64,000 nt of DNA from Enterobacter ludwigii (GTDB taxonomy: Bacteria > Pseudomonadota > Gammaproteobacteria > Enterobacterales > Enterobacteriaceae): the NCBI RefSeq assembly GCF_001750725.1, contig NZ_CP017279.1, positions 3,038,001 through 3,102,000 on the forward strand, written 5' to 3'. Numbering within the stretch: position 1 is the stretch's first letter; every line of letters starts with the position of its first letter. This document shows, one piece after another, positions 54,697-64,000 of the stretch. The notes under the pieces are model-generated. The model had not been told where the DNA came from. It ran no database searches and saw only the letters and a program-made list of their open reading frames with translations. A program made the position numbers and the translations under genes.

Positions 54697-57348
54697 ATGA
54701 ACGAACAATATTCCGCGTTGCGTAGTAATGTCAGTATGCTCGGCAAAGTGCTTGGAGATACCATCAAAGATGCGTTGGGGGAAAACATCCTCGACCGCGT
54801 TGAAACCATCCGCAAGCTGTCAAAATCTTCCCGTGCAGGTAACGAGGCCAGTCGTCAGGAGCTGCTCACCACCTTGCAGAACCTTTCTAACGATGAGCTG
54901 CTGCCCGTTGCCCGCGCCTTCAGCCAGTTTCTGAACCTGGCAAACACCGCTGAGCAATACCACAGCATTTCGCCGAATGGCGAAGCTGCCAGCAACCCGG
55001 AAGTCATTGCCCGTACGCTTCGTAAACTGAAAGACCAACCAGACCTCAACGAAGACATCATCAAAAAAGCGGTGGAGTCCCTTTCGCTGGAGCTGGTTCT
55101 GACCGCTCACCCAACCGAAATCACTCGCCGCACCCTGATCCACAAAATGGTGGAAGTGAACAACTGCCTCAAGCAGCTGGATAACAAAGACATTGCTGAC
55201 TACGAACGCAACCAGCTGATGCGCCGTCTGCGCCAGCTGATTGCCCAGTCCTGGCACACCGATGAAATTCGTAAGCATCGTCCAAGCCCGGTCGACGAAG
55301 CCAAATGGGGCTTTGCAGTAGTGGAAAATAGCCTGTGGGAAGGGGTGCCGAACTACCTGCGTGAACTGAACGAGCAGCTGGAAGCGAATCTGGATTACCG
55401 CCTGCCGGTCGATTTTGTGCCGGTGCGCTTCACCTCCTGGATGGGCGGCGACCGTGACGGCAACCCGAACGTCACCGCGGAAATTACCCGCCACGTGCTT
55501 CTGTTGAGCCGCTGGAAAGCAACCGACCTGTTCCTGAAAGATATTCAGGTATTGATCTCCGAGCTGTCGATGGTAGAGGCCACGCCGGAACTGCGCGCGC
55601 TGGCCGGCGAAGAAGGTGCCAGCGAGCCGTATCGTTTCCTGATGAAAAAACTGCGTGGCCAACTGATGGCGACGCAGGCCTGGCTGGAAGCGCGTCTGAA
55701 AGGCCAGCGCCTGCCAAAGCCGGAAGGCCTGCTGAGCCAGAACGAGCAGCTCTGGGAGCCGCTGTATGCCTGCTATAAATCACTGCAGGCCTGCGGAATG
55801 GGCATCATCGCGAATGGCGAACTGCTCGACACCCTGCGTCGCGTGAAGTGTTTCGGCGTGCCGCTGGTGCGTATTGACGTCCGTCAGGAAAGCACCCGTC
55901 ATACCGAAGCGCTGGGCGAACTGACCCGCTATCTCGGCATCGGCGACTATGAAAGCTGGTCCGAAGCGGACAAACAAGCCTTCCTGATCCGTGAACTGAA
56001 CTCCAAGCGTCCCCTGCTGCCACGTAACTGGGAACCAAGCAACGAAACCCGCGAGGTGCTCAACACCTGTAAAGCGATCGTTGATGCGCCGAAAGGATCG
56101 GTGGCTGCCTATGTGATCTCCATGGCGAAAACGCCGTCTGACGTGCTGGGCGTTCACCTTCTGCTCAAAGAAGCCGGTATCGACTATGCCCTTCCGGTTG
56201 CACCGCTGTTTGAAACCCTTGATGACCTGAACAACGCCAACGACGTCATGACGCAGCTGCTGAACATCGACTGGTACCGCGGCTTTATTCAGGGCAAACA
56301 GATGGTGATGATTGGCTATTCCGACTCCGCAAAAGACGCGGGCGTCATGGCGGCATCCTGGGCGCAGTATCAGGCACAGGACGCGTTGATCAAGACCTGT
56401 GAAAAAGCAGGCATCGAACTGACGCTGTTCCACGGACGCGGTGGCTCGATTGGCCGTGGTGGTGCGCCAGCGCATGCGGCACTGCTGTCACAACCGCCGG
56501 GAAGCCTGAAAGGCGGCCTGCGTGTGACCGAACAGGGCGAAATGATCCGCTTCAAGTACGGCCTGCCGGAAGTGACCATCAGCAGCCTGTCGCTCTACAC
56601 TAGTGCGATTCTGGAAGCGAACCTGCTGCCACCGCCAGAGCCGAAAGAGTCCTGGTGCCATATCATGGACGAGCTGTCAGATATCTCCTGCGATCTGTAC
56701 CGCGGCTACGTGCGTGAAAACAAAGATTTTGTGCCTTACTTCCGTTCAGCTACCCCTGAGCAGGAGCTGGGTAAACTGCCGCTGGGTTCACGTCCGGCTA
56801 AACGCCGCCCGACCGGTGGCGTAGAGTCTCTGCGTGCCATCCCGTGGATCTTCGCCTGGACCCAGAACCGTCTGATGCTGCCCGCCTGGCTGGGCGCAGG
56901 CGCGGCGCTGCAGAAAGTGGTGGAAGATGGCAAACAGAACGAACTGGAAACCATGTGCCGCGACTGGCCGTTCTTCTCCACCCGTCTGGGTATGCTGGAG
57001 ATGGTCTTCTCGAAAGCAGACCTGTGGCTGGCGGAATACTACGATCAGCGTCTGGTGAAGCCTGAGCTGTGGACGCTGGGTAAAGAGCTGCGCGAACTGC
57101 TGGAAGACGACATCAAAGTGGTGCTGGATATTGCTAACGACTCGCACCTGATGGCGGATCTGCCGTGGATTGCCGAGTCCATCCAGCTGCGTAACATCTA
57201 CACCGACCCCCTGAACGTCCTGCAGGCGGAGCTGCTGCACCGTTCACGTCTGGCGGAAGAAGAAGGTAAAGAGCCGGATCCACGCGTCGAACAGGCGTTG
57301 ATGGTGACGATTGCAGGCGTTGCGGCAGGTATGCGTAACACAGGCTAA
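54697..57348 (+). CDS. ppc: Phosphoenolpyruvate carboxylase Ppc
   Basis: An 883-aa anaplerotic enzyme forming oxaloacetate from PEP and bicarbonate, the same length as E. coli. Active-site segments [13 protein letters not shown] (His near 138), [10 protein letters not shown] (Lys near 546) and [12 protein letters not shown] are intact. The C-terminal MRNTG tail, which forms the allosteric aspartate site, is present. A REP-like hairpin follows. Confidence 0.98.
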   Translation: MNEQYSALRSNVSMLGKVLGDTIKDALGENILDRVETIRKLSKSSRAGNEASRQELLTTLQNLSNDELLPVARAFSQFLNLANTAEQYHSISPNGEAASNPEVIARTLRKLKDQPDLNEDIIKKAVESLSLELVLTAHPTEITRRTLIHKMVEVNNCLKQLDNKDIADYERNQLMRRLRQLIAQSWHTDEIRKHRPSPVDEAKWGFAVVENSLWEGVPNYLRELNEQLEANLDYRLPVDFVPVRFTSWMGGDRDGNPNVTAEITRHVLLLSRWKATDLFLKDIQVLISELSMVEATPELRALAGEEGASEPYRFLMKKLRGQLMATQAWLEARLKGQRLPKPEGLLSQNEQLWEPLYACYKSLQACGMGIIANGELLDTLRRVKCFGVPLVRIDVRQESTRHTEALGELTRYLGIGDYESWSEADKQAFLIRELNSKRPLLPRNWEPSNETREVLNTCKAIVDAPKGSVAAYVISMAKTPSDVLGVHLLLKEAGIDYALPVAPLFETLDDLNNANDVMTQLLNIDWYRGFIQGKQMVMIGYSDSAKDAGVMAASWAQYQAQDALIKTCEKAGIELTLFHGRGGSIGRGGAPAHAALLSQPPGSLKGGLRVTEQGEMIRFKYGLPEVTISSLSLYTSAILEANLLPPPEPKESWCHIMDELSDISCDLYRGYVRENKDFVPYFRSATPEQELGKLPLGSRPAKRRPTGGVESLRAIPWIFAWTQNRLMLPAWLGAGAALQKVVEDGKQNELETMCRDWPFFSTRLGMLEMVFSKADLWLAEYYDQRLVKPELWTLGKELRELLEDDIKVVLDIANDSHLMADLPWIAESIQLRNIYTDPLNVLQAELLHRSRLAEEEGKEPDPRVEQALMVTIAGVAAGMRNTG

Positions 57349-57366
57349 TCCATTGGCTTCATACAG

Positions 57367-57392
57367 GCCCGGCAGCGCTAACGCTGCCGGGC
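57367..57392. repeat. REP-like hairpin after ppc
   Basis: GCCCGGCAGCG and CGCTGCCGGGC form a perfect 11-bp stem with loop CTAA, 18 bases after the ppc stop. It may terminate or protect the ppc mRNA. Confidence 0.75.
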
Positions 57393-57411
57393 GATATCCG
57401 GTATTCACGCC

Positions 57412-58176
57412 ATGCACCACGACATCAGCACCCTTCTGACCGACCTCATTAATGGCACCGTCGCGCTACGTGACGTACGGTTTGTTGCCCCGCCCGACCC
57501 ACACTCCCGCACAACGCCTTGCCTGGTCATTAACCTCGATAATGCCTGCGAAGCGTGGTTTTCTTCCTCTGCGGAGGGGTTACTTCATACCGGTCACGCG
57601 CTCAGCATCAGCTTCGGTAAACAGCAGCTGTCGCTTCGTCTTTATCGGGATAACGTGCTTATACAGCACCAGCAGGTTGCCCGGCGCGGCCCCCGAACCG
57701 GAGCGTTTCTCCTGCAAACGCTGGCCGAGCTGCAGATGCAGCCTGATGAACAGGAAACGGCCAGACTGGTGGTACTGAGTATGCTCAGCCACTGTCGCGA
57801 TCTTCTTGGCAGCGACATTCATACTGACAGCCGCAGTCGTGCTTTGTTTGAAGCCATCCGGCGCTATCTCGATGAACATCACGCCTCACCGCTGACCCGC
57901 GATTCCGTGGCGCGGGCGTTTTATATTTCACCCAACTACCTTTCACATCTGTTTCAGAAGACCGGGAACGTGGGGTTCAATGAATACCTGACCCAAACGC
58001 GTCTGGAACACGCGCGCCAGTTGCTCAAGGGTTATGATCTAAAAATCAAAGACATTGCCGCCCGCTGCGGCTTTACAGACAGCAACTACTTCTGCCGCCT
58101 CTTTCGTAAACATACCGAACGCTCCCCTTCCGAGTACCGCCGCCAGTATCACAGCCAGCTGACTGCCAAAAACTAG
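57412..58176 (+). CDS. yijO: AraC family regulator YijO, short N-terminal domain
   Basis: A 254-aa AraC/XylS-type regulator. The C-terminal pair of HTH motifs (about residues 155-250) is complete and close to E. coli YijO (SPNYLSHLFQKTG, KDIAARCGFTDSNYFCRLFRKHTERSPSEYRRQYHSQLT). The N-terminal cupin-like region is about 30 residues shorter than the E. coli protein as I recall it (283 aa), with the loss before SISFGKQQL. The effector is unknown. It lies between ppc and the fsaB-gldA pair. The frame is intact, so it should be expressed. Confidence 0.88.
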   Translation: MHHDISTLLTDLINGTVALRDVRFVAPPDPHSRTTPCLVINLDNACEAWFSSSAEGLLHTGHALSISFGKQQLSLRLYRDNVLIQHQQVARRGPRTGAFLLQTLAELQMQPDEQETARLVVLSMLSHCRDLLGSDIHTDSRSRALFEAIRRYLDEHHASPLTRDSVARAFYISPNYLSHLFQKTGNVGFNEYLTQTRLEHARQLLKGYDLKIKDIAARCGFTDSNYFCRLFRKHTERSPSEYRRQYHSQLTAKN

Positions 58177-58179
58177 CAT

Positions 58180-58195
58180 TGTGATCGCCCTCTCA
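58180..58195 (+). promoter_or_regulatory. Candidate CRP site before fsaB
   Basis: TGTGA-TCGCCC-TCTCA matches TGTGA-N6-TCACA at 9 of 10 positions. It lies 110-125 bases before fsaB, suggesting catabolite control of fsaB-gldA. Inferred from sequence only. Confidence 0.45.
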
Positions 58196-58304
58196 CTTCA
58201 CTAAGCACATTACATTTGTCCAGTATTTGGCAAAATTGACCTGTATCCCCGGCCAGCAGCCCCACCTTATCCTTAAGTTAACCTTTCTGACTTAAGGAAA
58301 AATA

Positions 58305-58967
58305 ATGGAACTGTATCTGGATACCGCCAACGTGGCAGAGGTTGAGCGCCTGGCGCGCATTTTTCCGATTGCCGGCGTCACCACCAACCCGAGCATTGTA
58401 GCCGCCAGCGGCGAAACCCTCTGGAACGTACTGCCGCGTCTGCAAAACGCCATCGGGCCACAGGGTACGCTGTTTGCCCAGACCATGAGCCGTGAAGCCG
58501 AAGGGATGGTGGCAGAAGCCAAACGCCTGAGTAACGCCATTCCTGACATCGTGGTGAAAATCCCGGTGACCGCACAGGGCCTTATGGCGATAAAAATGCT
58601 GAAAAAAGAGGGCATAACCACGTTGGGCACGGCCGTTTACAGCGCCGCCCAGGGTTTACTGGCCGCGCTGGCGGGAGCGAAATATGTCGCACCGTATGTT
58701 AACCGCGTCGACGCTCAGGGCGGGGACGGCATTCGTATGGTACAGGAGCTGCAATCCCTGCTCGAACGGCACGCCCCAGAAAGCAGCGTGCTGGCCGCCA
58801 GCTTCAAAACACCACGTCAGGCGCTGGACTGCCTGCTCGCCGGATGTGAAGCAATCACGCTTCCTTTAGATGTAGCGCAACAAATGCTCGGCACCCCGGC
58901 GGTAGAGTCAGCCATAGAGAAGTTTGAGCACGACTGGAAAAACGCGTTTGGTAACCTCAATCTCTAA
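58305..58967 (+). CDS. fsaB: Fructose-6-phosphate aldolase FsaB (TalC)
   Basis: A 220-aa class I aldolase of the transaldolase family that splits fructose-6-phosphate into dihydroxyacetone and glyceraldehyde-3-phosphate. The Schiff-base Lys is in [11 protein letters not shown] (near residue 85). The N-terminus is [25 protein letters not shown] precedes the ATG. gldA follows after 12 bases, an operon kept from E. coli; GldA can reduce the dihydroxyacetone formed. Confidence 0.95.
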   Translation: MELYLDTANVAEVERLARIFPIAGVTTNPSIVAASGETLWNVLPRLQNAIGPQGTLFAQTMSREAEGMVAEAKRLSNAIPDIVVKIPVTAQGLMAIKMLKKEGITTLGTAVYSAAQGLLAALAGAKYVAPYVNRVDAQGGDGIRMVQELQSLLERHAPESSVLAASFKTPRQALDCLLAGCEAITLPLDVAQQMLGTPAVESAIEKFEHDWKNAFGNLNL

Positions 58968-58979
58968 GGGAGATCTGTT

Positions 58980-60083
58980 ATGGACCGTATCATTCAATCG
59001 CCGGGGAAATATATCCAGGGCGCTGATGTTCTCACCCGTCTCGGCGACTATCTGAAACCACTGGCAACACGCTGGTTGGTTGTGGGCGATAAGTTTGTGC
59101 TGGGTTTTGCACAAGAGACCTTACTTGAGAGTTTCAAAAAAGCGGGAATTCATGCTGAAATCGCGCCCTTCGGTGGCGAATGTTCGCAAAACGAAATCGA
59201 TCGCCTGAAAAAACGGGCCGACGGCGCCGACTGTATGGCGGTGCTCGGTATCGGCGGCGGGAAAACGCTGGATACCGCCAAAGCGCTGGCGCATTTTATG
59301 GACGTGCCCGTTGCCATCGCCCCGACTATCGCCTCCACCGACGCCCCGTGCAGCGCCCTTTCCGTCATTTATACCGACAGCGGTGAATTCGATCGCTACC
59401 TGATGCTGCCGCATAACCCGAACATGGTGATTGTCGACACCCGGGTGGTGGCTGGCGCTCCGCCGCGTCTGCTGGCCGCCGGGATAGGCGATGCCCTTGC
59501 CACCTGGTTTGAAGCGCGCGCCTGTTCCCGTAGCGGCGCGATCACCATGGCGGGCGGAAAATGTACCCAGGCTGCGCTAGCCCTCGCCGAGCTGTGCTAC
59601 AACACGTTAATTGAAGAGGGTGAGAAAGCGATGCTCGCGGCCGGGCAGCACGTGGTCACACCGGCGCTGGAGCGCATCATTGAAGCCAATACCTATCTGA
59701 GCGGCGTTGGATTTGAAAGCGGTGGACTGGCGGCCGCGCACGCCATTCATAACGGAATGACCGCCGTGCCGGAGGCACATTCGTTCTATCACGGTGAAAA
59801 AGTGGCGTTTGGGACGCTGACGCAACTGGTGCTGGAAAATGCCCCGGTAGAGGAAATTGAAACCGTCGCGGCGCTGTGTCACAGCGTAGGTTTGCCCATC
59901 ACGCTGGCACAACTGAACATTAAAGAGGATATTCCGCTTAAAATGCGGCTGATTGCCGAGGCAGCCTGCGCAGAGGGTGAAACCATTCACAACATGCCAG
60001 GCGGGGTATCACCGGATCAGGTTTACGCGGCGCTGCTGGTGGCCGATCAGTACGGGCAACAGTTCCTGCGGGAGTGGGCATAA
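58980..60083 (+). CDS. gldA: Glycerol dehydrogenase GldA
   Basis: A 367-aa NAD-dependent, zinc-containing member of the iron-type alcohol dehydrogenase family that interconverts glycerol and dihydroxyacetone and reduces methylglyoxal. The [13 protein letters not shown] nucleotide loop is near residue 95. Zinc ligands are the Asp in [12 protein letters not shown] and the His residues in AAAHAIHNG and [20 protein letters not shown] lies before the ATG. It is coupled with fsaB. Confidence 0.96.
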   Translation: MDRIIQSPGKYIQGADVLTRLGDYLKPLATRWLVVGDKFVLGFAQETLLESFKKAGIHAEIAPFGGECSQNEIDRLKKRADGADCMAVLGIGGGKTLDTAKALAHFMDVPVAIAPTIASTDAPCSALSVIYTDSGEFDRYLMLPHNPNMVIVDTRVVAGAPPRLLAAGIGDALATWFEARACSRSGAITMAGGKCTQAALALAELCYNTLIEEGEKAMLAAGQHVVTPALERIIEANTYLSGVGFESGGLAAAHAIHNGMTAVPEAHSFYHGEKVAFGTLTQLVLENAPVEEIETVAALCHSVGLPITLAQLNIKEDIPLKMRLIAEAACAEGETIHNMPGGVSPDQVYAALLVADQYGQQFLREWA

Positions 60084-60106
60084 CCGGTATGGCCGGATAA
60101 TAAAAA

Positions 60107-60128
60107 AATCCCCGCCGAAGCGGGGATT
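60107..60128. terminator. Bidirectional terminator between gldA and katG
   Basis: AATCCCCGC-CGAA-GCGGGGATT with an A-run on the left (a T-run for katG on the minus strand) and TGTATTT on the right. It serves both convergent genes. Confidence 0.88.
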
Positions 60129-60132
60129 GTAT

Positions 60133-62490
<2,358 letters not shown>

Positions 62491-62492
62491 TC

Positions 62493-62512
62493 AAAAAACC
62501 CTCCGAAGAGGG
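62493..62512 (-). terminator. metF terminator
   Basis: On the minus strand CCCTC-TTCG-GAGGG is followed by TTTTTT, 11 bases after the metF stop. Confidence 0.85.
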
Positions 62513-62522
62513 CTTCTATTTG

Positions 62523-63416
<894 letters not shown>

Positions 63417-63454
63417 TTACCTCATCAATCGCGTGTCATTGTGTGTTGTGTTTC

Positions 63455-63486
63455 GAACTTCTATACGTTTAGACGTCCAGATGTAA
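63455..63486. promoter_or_regulatory. Tandem MET boxes (MetJ operator) of metF
   Basis: Four adjacent 8-mers GAACTTCT, ATACGTTT, AGACGTCC and AGATGTAA match AGACGTCT at 5, 6, 7 and 5 of 8 positions. They end 42 bases before the metF start. MetJ control of metF is well known. Confidence 0.85.
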
Positions 63487-63607
63487 AAATGACGGAAAAG
63501 CGGAGGGACGTCAACAGAAATAATCGCCAGGAATGGTGAGGAATGCTCAGGGAAGATGAAGGGAGTTCATGATGGCAGGTGAGTGCGGTCTGATGCCCTC
63601 ACCCTGT

Positions 63608-63628
63608 CCCTCTCCCATAGGGAGAGGG
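63608..63628. repeat. Dispersed palindrome, copy 7
   Basis: CCCTCTCCC and GGGAGAGGG form a 9-bp stem with loop ATA, 11 bases after the metL stop. Its flank TGCGGTCTGATGCCCTCACCC matches copy 1 and complements the right arm of copy 6. Confidence 0.85.
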
Positions 63629-63639
63629 AACAAGAAAGA

Positions 63640-64000
63640 TTACAGCAGTTTAGCCAGACGGTTGATGTCGGACTGGATGGCCCCGGCGGTCACATCGCGC
63701 CCCGCACCCGGGCCACGGATCACCAGTGGGTTATCGCGGTACCAGCGGCTTTCAATGGCGAAAACATTATCGCACGGCAGCAGTGCCGCCAGCGGATGTT
63801 CAGGACGAACCGCCTCGACACCCACACGTGCTTTTCCGTTCGCTTCGAAACGCGCCACGTAGCGCAGCACCAGCCCCATCTCGTTTGCCGCTTCCAGACG
63901 TTGCACCATCTGCTCGTTCAGCTCTTCGCCGTTCTCGAAGAAGTGGTCGACAGAGTCGTCCTCGCAGCCAGCAGGCACCAGCGACTCAACGCGGACGGCA
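63640..64000 (-). CDS. metL: Aspartokinase/homoserine dehydrogenase II, C-terminal part (partial)
   Basis: The last 120 or so codons of metL; the gene runs past the window edge. The visible part is the end of the homoserine dehydrogenase domain (NEQMVQRLEAANEMGLVLRYVARFEANGKARVGVE...DNVFAIESRWYRDNPLVIRGPGAGRDVTAGAIQSDI), almost identical to E. coli MetL. MetL acts at two steps of the aspartate-to-methionine route. The usual metBL operon order with metF downstream is kept. Confidence 0.95.
   Translation of the reverse strand, partial: AVRVESLVPAGCEDDSVDHFFENGEELNEQMVQRLEAANEMGLVLRYVARFEANGKARVGVEAVRPEHPLAALLPCDNVFAIESRWYRDNPLVIRGPGAGRDVTAGAIQSDINRLAKLL

Overview
The window is chromosomal DNA from a member of the Enterobacteriaceae, most likely Enterobacter or a close relative. 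Almost every protein is a near-identical relative of an E. coli K-12 protein. The 16S, 23S and 5S rRNAs are the enterobacterial type, and the sequence is GC-rich with short dispersed intergenic palindromes typical of that group. No prophage, integron, CRISPR array or insertion sequence was found. The accessory content is small.

Region 1 (1-34.4 kb) follows the E. coli min-79 order: treF, yhjB, yhjC, yhjD, yhjE, yhjG, pdeH, kdgK, yhjJ, dctA, hmsP, bcsCZBAQR and the divergent bcsEFG. Four genes absent from this stretch in K-12 sit between treF and yhjC: a membrane-anchored HEPN-like protein, a GNAT acetyltransferase, a short lysozyme-fold protein with a damaged active site, and an SDR oxidoreductase divergent from yhjC. 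The cellulose genes form a complete system: synthase (bcsA/B), outer-membrane export (bcsC), hydrolase (bcsZ), c-di-GMP sensing (bcsE, PilZ in bcsA), phosphoethanolamine decoration (bcsG) and accessory proteins (bcsR, Q, F). Two EAL phosphodiesterase genes (pdeH, hmsP) are nearby. A second family-8 cellulase gene lies between bcsG and birA.

Region 2 (34.4-54.4 kb) follows the E. coli min-89/90 order in one orientation: birA, murB, a complete rRNA operon (5S-23S-tRNA-Ala-tRNA-Ile-16S), murI, btuB, trmA, yijD, fabR, sthA, oxyR, oxyS, argH, argB, argC, argE. The bcs/birA junction joins two segments that are far apart in K-12. The spacer of this rRNA operon carries tRNA-Ile and tRNA-Ala, whereas the operon at the same place in K-12 carries tRNA-Glu.

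Region 3 (54.7-64 kb) holds ppc, yijO, fsaB, gldA, katG, metF and the 3' end of metL. The ptsA/frw/pflCD/eptC genes found here in K-12 are missing.

Readable regulatory sites include a sigma-28 promoter for pdeH, a sigma-S -10 for treF, a KdgR box for kdgK, tandem rRNA promoters with boxA, a cobalamin riboswitch for btuB, tandem ARG boxes between argC and argE, MET boxes before metF, the OxyS RNA, and a CRP-like site before fsaB. A possible MET-box array also overlaps the btuB promoter. Seven copies of one palindrome family lie directly after stop codons.
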